A stretch of 64,000 nt of DNA from Leguminivora glycinivorella (GCF_023078275.1 NC_062978.1:25193967-25257966), one strand, 5' to 3'; positions 50,070 through 60,627 are shown, numbered from the stretch's first letter. Numbers and translations are program-made. Notes: generated by a model from the sequence alone, not told the origin.

Positions 50070-53000
50070 ATGTTTAGTTTCAAAGTTTTCTTTTATTTGT
50101 GTTTCATAACACCTGTGGTATTGGGTAAGTTATTTATGTAGGTATCCAATAGATACCCTATATCCTACATAACTATGTCTGCGTGTGTAAGCTAATAGAA
50201 AACTAACGAGGAAAGGGGGAAATGTAAAAAAATAACAAAATTATCCGCTTCGGGCAAGACTTATGACCTTTTGTTGTTCAATCCACTTCGAGCATCGCTA
50301 TACATCTATTATATTTAATTCCATTTTTAAACCCCGACGCAAAAACGACGGGGTGTTATAAGTTTGACGTGTCTGTCTGTCTGTCTGTCTGTGTGTGTGT
50401 GTGTCTGTCTGTGGCATCGTAGCTCCCGAACGGATGAACCGATTTCGATTTAGTTTTTTTTTGTTTGAAAGCTGAGTTAGTCGGGAGTGTTCTTAGCCAT
50501 GTTTCATAAAAATCGGTCCACTATGTCGCGGTCGGTGGTTTTTTCAAAATTGTAATTTTGTGGTTAGCTTGTGACGTCACAGAAACTATCCACGGCACGG
50601 CAGTGCTCTCGCAAAATTGAGCAATAACCTTAAAAAAATGTTATTTGTTTTAAAGGGGCAAAGTTGTTATTTAACCCATCCGTGCTAATATTGATACCCG
50701 AGTAAGCGAATGATTCTATTACTATGAAATTACTTTGCACTCTCGTGTATAAAGTACAACTTTCTCATCCGTTTTAGAAGAACCAAAAGGGGCCTTTACC
50801 AGTTGATGTGGTGAATAATATGTCTTTAATATTTTTCCAGGCTACAGACGTATCAAACACTCGGGAACCGACCTTATACTTGCCAAAGCTGGGGAGACCA
50901 TTGAGGTGGTCTGCGACAAAGACGTGCCGCTAGTCCGGTGCGGGTTCACACACCCGAACGGAACTAAAGTTTTGTAAGTTTCAGATTAGATGTTACTACC
51001 TACGATAAGTCTTATTAAATATCCATACTTATTATTCCCTTTATTAATTTTAATTCTTAAGTTAGGTTATTTATAATATTATTATAAAAATAAAATACAA
51101 AAACACTTACAAACCAATATATCCATACTAATATTATAAATTATGATTATGAAAAACGGAGCGTCTAATTGACGTGATTTTTTAAGTGGAGATAGTTGAA
51201 GGGATGGAAAGTGACATAGGCTACTTTTTCTCTCTTTCTGACCTCTTATTTCCCTAAAATGGGCGGTGGAACTTTGTATGGAGCATTTTCTACTTTAACG
51301 CGAGCGTAGCCGCGGGCAAAGGCTAGTAAAAACATATAAACACATAATAAAAAACCGGCCAAGAGCGTGTCGGGCCACGCTCAGTGTAGGGTTCCGTAGT
51401 TTTCCGTATTTTTCTCAAAAACTACTAAACCTATCAAGTTCAAAACAATTTTCCTAGAAAGTCTTTATAAAGTTCTACTTTTGTGATTTTTTTCATATTT
51501 TTTAAACATATGGTTCAAAAGTTAGAGGGGGGGGACGCACTTTTTTTTTCTTTAGGAACGATTATTTCCGAAAATATTAGTATTATCAAAAAACGATCTT
51601 AGTAAACCCTTATTCATTTTTAAATACCTATCCAACAATATATCACACGTTGGGGTTGGAATGAAAAAAAATATCAACCCCCACTTTACATGTAGGGGGG
51701 GGTACCCTAATAAAACATTTTTTTCCATTTTTTATTTTTGCACTTTGTTGGCGTGATTGATATACATATTGGTACCAAATTTCAGCTTTCTAGTGCTAAC
51801 GGTTACTGAGATTATCCGCGGACGGACGGACGGACGGACGGACGGACGGACGGACGGACAGACAGACAGACATGGCGAAACTATAAGGGTTCCTAGTTGA
51901 CTACGGAACCCTAAAAACCTAAATAGGGTGCCGCCAGCAGCGGGGAAGGGCCCAAGCTGCCGGTGGTTAGGGCTGCAGAGAGAGAGGAACCGTCGGACTA
52001 TCTGCGCCGTGTCCAAGATCACCGCCTTCTGCAACTTAGGAAAGTGTGTGTCTGTTTGTTTGTCCGTCTTCTTCGGAATTGAGGTGATTTTTAAGTGGAG
52101 ATCGTTGAAGGGATGGGGACTTGGGGAGTGATATAAGGTACTTATTGTCGTTTTCTGACCACCCACGTCCCTAATATGGAAAATGAGGGGGTGGAATTTT
52201 GTATGGAGTATTCCGTGGTTTACAAATTTTACGCGAGCGAAGCCGCGGGCAAAAGCTAGTCTAAAATAAGTGTGCTTAAGTAGATTTGGGAGAAACGTAA
52301 GAGGTAGGTACCTAGTGTGTGAAAAGGAAGTGCGGCTACCCGTTCTATATCGGGCAAAAAAACTGCCGAACATGTCGACTGCGCCCAAATCTGTGGTGTC
52401 TGAAGACATTGTTAAAATGATGTAAGACAAATAATATGTTAAAAAGCATGTTATTATAATATGAGTTACGTTACTGTACACGTGTATTTGGTATCAAGGC
52501 GGCTTTTTATGTAAATAAACAAATGAATATCTAACTCAGATAAACATTGATATACCATTTTGAGAGCATGATAAATTGATAATTAATAAAAACAAAGTAT
52601 TGTAGTTATTTTAAACTAGTATTGTTGTGAAATGTGCTGTAGTTCATGTTCCCATATCAATATTTGCCAATTTGTCCAAGCTTTAGGGTCCGTTTACACG
52701 ACGGGCGAACTTGTAAAAGTTTTTTCATCACACCCGCACTTAAATGTGCTATTGCCCGCAGGCCGAGCGTGAGTTATAGGAAAATCGTTCTCCCAAGGGA
52801 ATACCTAATGAAATTTCTTGTACCGTACTTAAATATCTTGTACCTACCGTACGTGATGCCTACAATACTCTTTCTCGGGAACCTCGACGAGTGTGTAAAC
52901 CCGGCGTTACAATATATTGTTTATTCAACATTGCAATATTTTTTTCCAGATTTGTAGACGTCGTCCCCGGCACACCCTCATGCAAATTCACTACCGACGT

Positions 53001-56000
53001 CACTCCCTCCGAAATAGGCCTCTGGACCTGCCATCTATGGACCCCAATGGAGCCTCAGGAAGAAATCACAAAAACCGTCGAAGTGAGGGTAGTCGACAAG
53101 TTTTCTGCGTTAGACAGAGAGGTCGGAGTGAGGAAGGGGGATAGAGCGACGCTGTCGTGCGTCAGTTCAGAGGGCATGGTTCCGTTGAACGGGTGTTTCT
53201 TTACGTCACCGAGGCAGGAAAGGATTCACATGGATGATGGAATTATTGAGGAAAAGTAAGTCATTTACATTGCGGTATTTGATTGATTCAATTTTTAATT
53301 ATTTATTTATTAAATCTGCTTAATTTGAGGTCGCGAATGTTACGAATACCACACCCTAAGTATTTGCTGCAAGGAGCTCTTTGAACGATTATATGCGTAG
53401 GTAAAGAGCGCTATTAATCTACCGGTAAGAGAGACGTGAATTTTTCAATACAGGTGTGAATGAAAAAAATATGAAAATAAAAAATGATTAATTTAGGTTT
53501 CGAAATTTCAGCTTATTACAAGAGATGTATGATTATAAGTAGGTATAGTCAACCAATTGGAACCCTAAGCCTCTGTAGAACTATGTCATAGTGACGTTAT
53601 AAATCAGATTGTAAGAAATCTCTTACTGCTTGTCATTTTGACACGCTCGTAGAGTGGCCTAGGGTTCCAATTGGTTGACTATACAAATTAATTATGGAGA
53701 TTCACAGCCCGGCTCCATTGAGTACCAACGAGTTTTTGAAATTTCTCTTATATATAATTTGATTTAATCAGTTTTCATTCTGAAGTTAACTGTATATTTA
53801 TTGTTATTTCCAGTCTCGTCCTCAATAAGTATTTCTACCCTCCCAACCTGAGCGTACACAGAGGCGACTGCAGCATCACGATTCAGTCTACGGATGTCAC
53901 TGACGAAGGCATCTGGGCTTGTACCGGCTTACTGGAGTTTGAGAACCGGGCGTATACTGACTACATACGCTTGAGCCTGTATGATGTGACTGAAGCTACA
54001 GATTTAGGTAAGATTTGAGCAACTGAGAGGAATGTTCTATGCAGCACGATTTAGTCTACAAATATCCCTGATGAAGGCATCTGGGCTTGTACCGGCTGGC
54101 TGGAGTTTGAGAACCAGGTGTATACTGACTACATACGCTTGAGCCTGTATGATGTAACTGAAGCAACAGATTTAGGTAAGGTTTGTGAAACTGAGAGGTA
54201 TGTTCTAAGCAGCATTACGATTTAGTTTACGGATGTCACGGAAGAAGGTATCTGGGTTTGTACTGGCTGGTTGGAGTTTCAGAACCGGGCGTATACTGAC
54301 TACAGACGCTTGAGCCTGTATGATGTGACTGAAGGAACAGATTTAGGTAAGGTCTGTGAAACTGAGAGGTATGTTCTAAGCAGCATTACGATTTAGTCTA
54401 CGGATATCCCTGATGAAGGCATCTGGGCTTGTACCGGCTGGCTGAAGTTTGAGAACCGGGCGTATACTGACTACATACGCTTGAGCCTGTATGATGTGAT
54501 TGAAGCAACAAATTTAGGTAAGATTTGAGCAACTGAGAGGAATGTTCTATGCGGCACGATTTATTCTACGGATATCCCTGATGAAGGCATTTGGGCTTGT
54601 ACTGGCTGGCTGGAGTTTGAGAACCGGGCGTATACTGACTACATACGCTTGAGCGTGTATCATGTGACAGAAGCAACAGATTTAGGTAAGGTATGTTCTA
54701 AGGAGCGTTACGATTAAGGGCCAGTTGCATCAACCACATTTGACAGACACATCATCGTCACGCAGCAGAGGTCTATGGAATTTGCCATACAATAAAATTT
54801 AACGAATGCTTTAACGGTGATAGATGGTTTGGTCCAACCGGCCCTTAGTCTACGGACGTCACGGAAAAAGATATCTGGGCTTGTACTGGCCGGCTGGAAT
54901 TTGAGAACCGGGCGTATATTGACTACATACCCTTGAGCGTGTATGATGTGACAGAAGGAACAGATTTAGGTAAGGTTTGTGAAACTGAGAAATATTGTCT
55001 AAGCAGCATTACGATTTAGTCTACGGATGTCACGGAAGAAGGTATCTGGGTTTGTACTAGCGGGCTTGAATTTGAGAACCGGGCGTATACTGACTATATA
55101 CGCTTGAGCGTGTATGGTGTCACGGAAGTAACAGATTTAGGTAAGATTTGTCAAACTGAGAGGTATTTTCTAAGCATCATTACGATTTAGTCTACGGATA
55201 TCCCTGATGAAGGCATCTGGGCTTGTACTGGCTGGCTGGAATTTGAGAACCGGGCGTATACTGACTACATACGCTTGAACGTGTATGATGTGACTGAAGC
55301 AACAGATTTGGGTAAGGTTTGTGAAACTGAGAGGTATGTTCTTAGCAGCATTACGATTTAGTTTACGGATGTCACGGAAGAAGGTATCTGGGTTTGTACT
55401 GGCTGGCTAGAGTTTGAGAATCGGGCGTATACTGACTACATACGCTTGAGCGTGTATGATGTGACAGAAGGAACAGATTTAGGTAAGGTTTGTGAAACTG
55501 AGAGGTATGTTCTATGCTGCACGATTGAGTCTACGGATATGAAGGCATCTGGGGCCCATTTCTCAACGCTACAAGTTACATTGGAATTTACAACTGGTAG
55601 TCAATGTGAGAACTCGCCAAGTCAGACCTTAGTCCGTTTTCACATTATCCGATCATCGGATCGGTCGGATGTCAGAACGATTTCATTAGAAAAAATCCAA
55701 GATAGCGCCTGTAATGTATGGGATATCGGTCCGACATCCGATATCGGATCGGGTAATGTGAAAACGCACTTAGGCTACAATATATCATAAATTTGTCATA
55801 AATAGATTTCAGGACGGACCATTGAACTTGGCACCTTAGATTTCACTTCTTTTTCGTTGAAGTCAACGACCAAGGCATATAGCCTATAGGTATCATTATA
55901 CATATTATTGAACTTGGCTCTCATTTCACATTTATGTTTTTGATGGGATGTTTACTATACTCAGTCAAACAAGTCTGTCGGTAAATAAGAACAAAGAAAA

Positions 56001-56304
56001 CTATATGCATCCTTTTTTTAGGGTGCTATAGAAAAGGATACCTATAGTTTTCTTTGTTCATATTTACTGACAGAATTGTTTGACAGAGTATACTTTATTT
56101 TCCTTTCTTTCAGATGTCAAACCTTTCATCATCACCGCAGCAACCTTCGCCTGCGTTACTCTATGCCTCATCGCATTCTTAGCCCTTATCTGTTGGAAAG
56201 AGAGGTACTATACTCGCTTCTACGGGAGGAAATGGGACGAAGATAGTCTTGAGAGCTTCGGAATGAAAACTGACGTATCACAGAGGATTAGAGAGACTAA
56301 ATGA
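50070..56304 (+). CDS. Two-domain immunoglobulin membrane protein (gene 1)
   Basis: Likely a cell-surface recognition or adhesion protein. Five exons join in phase: 50070-50124, 50841-50973, 52950-53255, 53814-54007 and 56114-56304 (292 residues). Signal peptide at residues 1-19. Two Ig-like domains each have four cysteines in the same layout (C43, C52, C74, C90 and C133, C145, C184, C201), with the W-x-C before the last strand (LWTC, IWAC). The membrane segment is at ~234-256 and a 36-residue cytoplasmic tail follows. The cysteine layout resembles the first domain of insect fasciclin-3, but I cannot assign a named orthologue. A paralogue follows at 59059. Intron 4 contains the repeated exon array. 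Poly(A) signal at 56614. Confidence 0.85.
50331..50560 (+). repeat. Interspersed repeat, 'CGACGGGGTGTTATAAG' family, copy 4
   Basis: A plus-strand full copy with an expanded (GTCT)n/(GT)n tract at ~50370-50410, inside intron 1 of Ig gene 1. Confidence 0.75.
51122..51326 (+). mobile_element. Non-autonomous Helitron-like element, copy 2
   Basis: It starts TCCATACTAATATTATAAAT after a host A and ends GCGGGCAAAGGCTAG before a host T, matching the copy at 14310. 205 bp, no ORF. Copy D of another family follows 24 bp later. Confidence 0.7.
51351..51917 (+). mobile_element. 'GGGTTCCGTAG' element, copy D
   Basis: Full copy with an expanded (GGAC)n tract at ~51820-51860 (about ten units). Intron 2 of Ig gene 1. 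Confidence 0.8.
52041..52259 (+). mobile_element. Helitron-like element, 5'-truncated
   Basis: It begins inside the family body (GTGTGTCTGTTTGTTTGTCC) and ends AGCCGCGGGCAAAAGCTAG before T. The TC start is missing. Confidence 0.6.
53543..53692. mobile_element. Inverted-repeat element, 'GTCAACCAA' family, copy 2
   Basis: Ends TATAGTCAACCAATTGGAAC and GTTCCAATTGGTTGACTATA are perfect 20-bp inverted repeats, then CCTA(A/G)GCC as in the copy at 17423. It lies in intron 3 of Ig gene 1. Confidence 0.75.
54055..55553 (+). repeat. Tandem array of partial Ig exons in the last intron of Ig gene 1
   Basis: Eight units of exactly 121 bp repeat the 3' part of exon 4 (53887-54007) and its donor: 54055-54175, 54226-54346, 54397-54517, 54565-54685, 54849-54969, 55020-55140, 55191-55311 and 55362-55482. 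A ninth at 55530-55553 is broken. Each full unit stays open in the exon-4 frame (IW(A/V)CTGWLEFENRAYTDY-like) and ends TTAG or TTGG followed by GTAAG. Spacers are 47-50 bp and also repeated, giving a period of 168-171 bp. Before six units ATTCAG of the real exon has become ATTTAG, a stop if read through but an acceptor-like AG. Entry phase 0 and exit phase 1 mean units cannot chain productively. Confidence 0.92.
54718..54845. mobile_element. Short inverted-repeat element inside the Ig exon array
   Basis: GGGCCAGTTGCATCAACCAC (left) and GGTTTGGTCCAACCGGCCC (right) are inverted. It interrupts the spacer before unit 5, and its right edge now supplies the CCCTTAG that precedes that unit. Confidence 0.65.
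55551..55622. mobile_element. Fragment of GGCCC-ended inverted-repeat element
   Basis: GGGGCCCATTTCTCAACGCT and ACAAGTTACATTGG match one side of the element at 23158-23272. It cuts off the ninth unit of the array. Confidence 0.5.
55634..55772. mobile_element. 'GATATCGGAT' inverted-repeat element, copy 2
   Basis: Ends CCGTTTTCACATTATCCGAT and GGTAATGTGAAAACGCACT. Core CAAGATAGCGCCTGTAATG as in copy 1. Intron 4 of Ig gene 1. Confidence 0.75.
55957..56090. mobile_element. Short inverted-repeat element
   Basis: Left ATACTCAGTCAAACAAGTCT and right ATTGTTTGACAGAGTAT are inverted, and the inner GAACAAAGAAAACTATA pairs with TATAGTTTTCTTTGTTC. It ends 24 bp before the acceptor of the last exon of Ig gene 1. 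Confidence 0.65.
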
Positions 56305-56377
56305 GATGTATGACTCTTCTTCCTTGAGATATTCTTGCATTTTGCCATGGCTCATCGGAGCCCTAGGTCGGTTAGAG

Positions 56378-56490
56378 CGTTTTCACATTATTGTCGGAAG
56401 GATTTCACAGGCAAAAATCAAAGATGGCGGCTTCATATATGGGATATCGGTCCTACATCCGATATCGGATCGGATAATGTGAAAACGCAC
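56378..56490. mobile_element. 'GATATCGGAT' inverted-repeat element, copy 3 (in 3' UTR)
   Basis: The left arm is shortened (CGTTTTCACATTATTGTCGG) and the right arm intact. It lies between the stop and the poly(A) signal of Ig gene 1, so its hairpin would be in the mRNA. Confidence 0.7.
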
Positions 56491-56613
56491 ATGACAACTA
56501 CGTAATTCCAGCATTTGGAGCAGACACTAGTTTGTACAAAAGCGACTGCACCGACTACCGTGACTTGTATTAGTTGTAAGGACTTAAAAACCGTGATAAA
56601 TATATGTATATAA

Positions 56614-56619
56614 AATAAA
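56614..56619 (+). promoter_or_regulatory. Candidate poly(A) signal of Ig gene 1
   Basis: AATAAA, 310 bp past the stop codon. Confidence 0.55.
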
Positions 56620-56744
56620 AGCAATTCTGGTAGAAAATAATACTATTATTGTCTCTGAAATGAATAAAGAGAATGCATATCATATAATTGTTTAGTAAAA
56701 TTAGTAACGGTATACCTAAGTATAAGTAACTACAGTATGGGGTT

Positions 56745-56893
56745 CTTCAAAAAAGGAGTGTACCTACAAGTTTTTAATTGGTCGGCAACGCGCATGTGAC
56801 ACCCCTTGAGTTACAGGCGTCCATAGGTTACGGTGACCGCTTTCCGTCAGGCGGACCGTATACCTGTTTGCCACCGACGTGGTATAAAAAAAA
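56745..56893 (-). repeat. 'GTGGCAAACAAGCATACG' dispersed repeat, copy 2
   Basis: On the minus strand: CCACGTCGGTGGCAAACAGG, CGGTCACCGTAACCTATGGA, ATGCGCGTTGCCGACC. Partner of 20560-20690. Confidence 0.6.
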
Positions 56894-57105
56894 GTAAATA
56901 ATTTATTTATAGAAATTTAGTTATTTTCATTAATTATTGCAATTGAAATATTATTAAAGTAATTCTAGTCTGTGTTGAATTTATGTATACATTTTAATAT
57001 ACGACTTGTTTACAAATATCTAATATGTTTCACCAAATTGCCCTGTAACCTGTATATAAATATTGAACATAATCGTATTTTTTTTATGTCTACCTATAGG
57101 CACAC

Positions 57106-57335
57106 CTCGGACACTGGCGATCAAATATATGAAAGAGGCGCGTTCCTAGCACACAGTCTAAGCTCGTGTAGGTGAACGCGTACTATGCTTGCATGAGTGA
57201 AATTATGACAGGTCGACTGTTCACGTTTTTGATAGGCGGTAACTGTGAGGTAGTCGAGAGGGGGTGGGCGGCACTTTCAGCGGGGAGCAGGAGTGGACAT
57301 ACTGTTCGATAGTACTCTTTATTGTACTGTGCTAT
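57106..57335 (+). repeat. Interspersed repeat, 'GTAGGTGAACGCG' family, copy 5
   Basis: Full copy from CTCGGACACTGGCGATCAAA to GTACTCTTTATTGTACTGTG, the most complete with the copy at 6399. Confidence 0.75.
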
Positions 57336-57354
57336 AGGTAGCACGTGGACGGTA

Positions 57355-57450
57355 GGTAAAGCAGGCGTAGAAATGGTCGCGCTATAAATGATAAAACATC
57401 AGGCCGTCCCTATCACATTTACAAATACTTAGTGCGATAGGAACGGCCTT
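57355..57450. repeat. Foldback fragment related to 60686-60892
   Basis: GATAAAACATCAGGCCGTCC is shared with the complex palindrome at 60700. CCGTCCCTATC and GCGATAGGAACGGCC form a short hairpin. Confidence 0.5.
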
Positions 57451-58004
57451 TTTTAGGGTTCCGTAGTCAACTAGGAACCCTTATAGTTTCGCCATGTCTG
57501 TCTGTCCGTCCGTCCGTCCGTCCGTCCGTCCGCGGATAATCTCAGTAACCGTTAGCACTAGAAAGCTGAAATTTGGTACCAATATGTATATCAATTACGC
57601 CAACAAAGTGCAAAAATAAAAAATGGAAAAAAATGTTTTATTAGGGTACCACCCTACATGTAAAGTGAGGGCTGATATTTTTTGTATAAGTATATAACCC
57701 CAACGTGTGATATATTGTTGGATAGGTATTTAAAAATGAGTAAGGATTTACTTAGATCGTTTTTTGATAATATTAATATTTTCGGAAATAATCGCTCCTA
57801 AAGGAAAAAAAGTGTGTCCCCCCCCCCTCTAACTTTTGAACCATATGTTTAAAAAATATGAAAAAAATCACAAAAGTAGAACTTTATAAAGACTTTCTAG
57901 GAAAATTGTTTTGAACTTGATAGGTTCAGTAGTTTTTAAGAAAAATACGGAAAACTACGGAACCCCACACTGAGCGTGGCCGACACGCTCTTGGCCGGTT
58001 TTTT
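57451..58004 (-). mobile_element. 'GGGTTCCGTAG' element, copy E (inverted)
   Basis: On the minus strand it starts AAAAAACCGGCCAAGAGCGT and ends at CTACGGAACCCTAAAA. (GTCC)n at ~57504-57530. Between the two Ig genes. Confidence 0.8.
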
Positions 58005-58079
58005 AAAATCATTTATCGCGCGAACATGCTTGCTTGCTAGGTCAGACAAACGTAGTGATTCAATGCTCTTTGGGTCAAT

Positions 58080-58213
58080 GCGTTTTCACATTATCCGATC
58101 CGATATCGGATGTAGGACCGATATCCCATACATTTAAGCCGCCATCTTGGATTTTTGCCTTTGAAATCCTTCCGACATCCGATACCGGATCGGATAATGT
58201 AAAAACGCACTTA
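58080..58213. mobile_element. 'GATATCGGAT' inverted-repeat element, copy 4
   Basis: Ends GCGTTTTCACATTATCCGAT and ATCGGATAATGTAAAAACGC. Opposite core orientation to copies 1-3 (CCGCCATCTTGGATTTTTG). Confidence 0.75.
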
Positions 58214-58439
58214 GACTTCACACCCATTAAGCTTCTATAGCAACCGCAAGTTTCTAAAAATTTGAAATCATAGCGTGTCAAAACGGCCTTTTTCATTCAA
58301 ATTCGATCCATTCTTTAAAAGTCATTTAACTAAGTGAGCTAGAAACATAATTCTACAAGTCAATGTTTTTAAAAATGTAGGTACTAACACATTTTTAGAG
58401 ATACTTGCTGTCAATAAGATAGGGTAAATATAGTTTTAG

Positions 58440-58495
58440 GGAGGCCTATGCTCCGCAATGGGCGATTACCGGCTGAAATGATGATGATGATAAGT
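58440..58495 (+). mobile_element. RTE LINE 3'-end stub
   Basis: GGAGGCCTATGCTCCGCAAT, GGCGATTACCGGCTGAAATG then (ATG)n, the conserved tail of lepidopteran RTE elements and the same tail type as at 46683. Confidence 0.65.
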
Positions 58496-58499
58496 TTTA

Positions 58500-59050
58500 G
58501 CCATTGGCTTCTAAATATATTTATGAATCGATTTCTTTATTTTAATATCATGATATCATGTAAATACACATTTCAAAAAAAAAATTTGTAGGCATCATCA
58601 ATGTAGTTAAGTATAATAGTATTGAATAATAGGTGGCGCTAAAACATCGAGGTACGATTCTTAGTAGGTATGAAGATTGTAAATCCTATATAAATAATCC
58701 TTGTTAGTAGGTAAGAATCTGTCCCACACGATTTTTTCTGATTTCGTTACCATTTTCCATACATTTTGTATGGGGTAGGTAACAAAAATGTTGGTATGGA
58801 AATTCTCCGACACTTGTCTCCTATTAAGACAGAAAGTGCTCCTGATTCTGAGTAAAATTGACCTAAGATTTCATAAAAATATAAAAAAAAAATAGCGAAA
58901 AAAAGAAACTCTTGTGTGTAAACTTTGTTTTGAATCTTGTCAAGAATATTTACATACTCTGTGACTACCCGATATCTTAGAACAGTTATCAATATTTTAC
59001 TCAGTTGAGAAAAGGGTAGAACGCTGCGCGGACTGACTCGTTTATCTCTG
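58500..59050. other. Upstream region of Ig gene 2, nothing recognised
   Basis: AT-rich. A minus-strand 81-codon frame (58747-58992) has no motif. The promoter of Ig gene 2 should lie here, but no element can be supported. Confidence 0.3.
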
Positions 59051-59058
59051 TGTGAAAA

Positions 59059-60146
59059 ATGGACAAGGCTCTCGTGTTCGTGTTTGTTTGTGTGATTTTA
59101 AACGAAAATCCTACGATTCATGGTATTTATTTGAAGTGTTTTTATAATAGTGATTGTGTGCAATTTTTGTTTTGTGTTTTCGTGGGATTCTTGGAAACCG
59201 TTAGGCTAATTAATTTTAAAAGGGTTCTGTAGGATGTATGGTGGTTAGATAATTTAAAAAAATGTTTTCTTCATATTGAAATTTCTACGAAAATTTGTAA
59301 TTTGTAAAGTTTCTGATGCCTTAAATAGTGCATACCTACCTACACTACATCTGTAGATAAGTTTTAAGAATAAGTACTTAAATCAGATTTTTTGGACTAT
59401 TAGGTACTTTATGACGACCCATATCTAAATGTGCTTATTGTAAGCCTATTTGAATAAAGAATATTTTTAAAGTTTGATTTGACGCAAGTAGGCAAATACT
59501 TTTTTCACCACACCAACTGTTAAAGGCTTACTTTGCTATTCGAAAACAGATAGCAAAATTGCATTTTATCCACAAGAGTGCAAAGTAATTTCATACAAAT
59601 TTTAACTTGATGTTTTAAGCAGATTGGTAGAATTTACCTACAAATGATGATTTTGAATCATAAATAATGAATAAATTGATGGATTTGATTTTATTTGATG
59701 TTTTATAGTTAGTATTTTGTTCGTGTTGGTGTGGCGAAAAAGTTTGTGTTTCACTCGGTGGCAAAGTTTGTTTAACTTATATACCTTGAAACCCTCGCAA
59801 CGCTCAAGATTCCGTTTTTTGAACCACTCGCTACACTCGCGATTCAATATTGGAATCTTTCGCTTGCTCGGGTATCAATATTGGCATGTGCGGTTAAACA
59901 ACTATTTTGCCCCCTTGTAAAACCAATAACTATTTAACCCCTTTCCACACAATACAAAAATAAATCGTCAAATCTATCTTCGTATGCAGTAAAGGATAAA
60001 TAGTTTCCGATAGCTTTCAGAACGTTTAACGTGAATGGTGTGGTGAAGATTTTGGCGTTAGAGAACGAACAGATAAACATACAATGTAAGCAGGACACCG
60101 CTATGGCTTACTGTGGCTTCGTGCACCCCAGCGGCAAGAGGTTTTC
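59059..60146 (+). CDS. Immunoglobulin membrane protein paralogue (gene 2), 5' part
   Basis: The signal-peptide exon 59059-59122 (MDKALVFVFVCVILN...) has phase-1 exit. The next exon, 60014-60146, is 133 bp, exactly the length of exon 2 of gene 1, with the same entry and exit phases. Its product (FRTFNVNGVVKILALENEQI...CKQDTAMAYCGFVHPSGKR) aligns without gaps to gene 1, including the C-x8-C pair. The exon start was set at the AG at 60013, because the closer AG at 60020 would break the frame. Exons for the rest of domain 1, domain 2 and the membrane segment were not found before the window ends at 64000, so it is either cut by the edge or a fragment. Confidence 0.75.
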
Positions 60147-60204
60147 GTGAGTATTTTTTTTTTATTTTTTTTTTTATTTTTTTTTATTTAACTAAAACTA
60201 GCTT

Positions 60205-60290
60205 TTTTTCGCTGGTAGCATTGCGGTAAGTACGTGCGACTGTCGTTCCGGAGGTCGCGGGTTCGAACCCCGGCTCGCACCAATGAGTTT
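60205..60290 (+). mobile_element. tRNA-derived SINE, family 4 (head)
   Basis: CGCTGGTAGCATTGCGGTAA (box A side) and GGTCGCGGGTTCGAACCCCG (box B), ending GGCTCGCACCA. The acceptor stem cannot pair, so it is not a real tRNA gene. Confidence 0.6.
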
Positions 60291-60514
60291 TTTGGAATTC
60301 ATGTGCAAAATGTATTTGATATTTGGGCCATTTTTTTCAAACTTGTCCACCCCCCCTGTTTTCTACTATTATACCTACATTCTGAGATTACATTACAGTT
60401 GACACCTACGATATGCTCGGGGCTCAATTATAGAACCCTTCGCAACTTCAGGATTCAATAAACGCCCTCGCCTTATACGTATTTTTACTCCCTTGTGGTC
60501 AAATCACAATATCA

Positions 60515-60627
60515 TGTCATGATATCGGACGTCGGAAGGATTTCAAAGGAAAGAATCAAAAATGGCGGCGTAAATATATGGGATATCGGTCCGACATCCG
60601 ATATCGGATCGGATAATGTGAAAGCGG
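60515..60627. mobile_element. 'GATATCGGAT' inverted-repeat element, copy 5 (decayed left end)
   Basis: GATATCGGACGTCGGAAGGA on the left, CGATATCGGATCGGATAATG on the right. The left terminal repeat has been lost. Confidence 0.65.

Noticed and set aside
51732..52481. 249-codon minus-strand frame
   Set aside because: Composed of copy D of a repeat, its GGAC tract and a Helitron fragment; the period in the protein is the microsatellite.
54055..55482. Reading the array units as extra Ig half-domains in one long protein
   Set aside because: Units enter in phase 0 and leave in phase 1, so chaining them or joining them to exon 4 gives early stops.
54055..55553. CRISPR-like regular array
   Set aside because: Eukaryotic DNA; both the 121-bp unit and the 47-50-bp spacer are repeated, with no unique spacers.
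60205..60290. Possible tRNA gene with GGTTCGAACCC box B and CCA end
   Set aside because: The 5' half cannot pair with the acceptor strand. The same applies to the box-B sequences at 330, 1920, 2620, 9160 and 15750, which are SINE heads.
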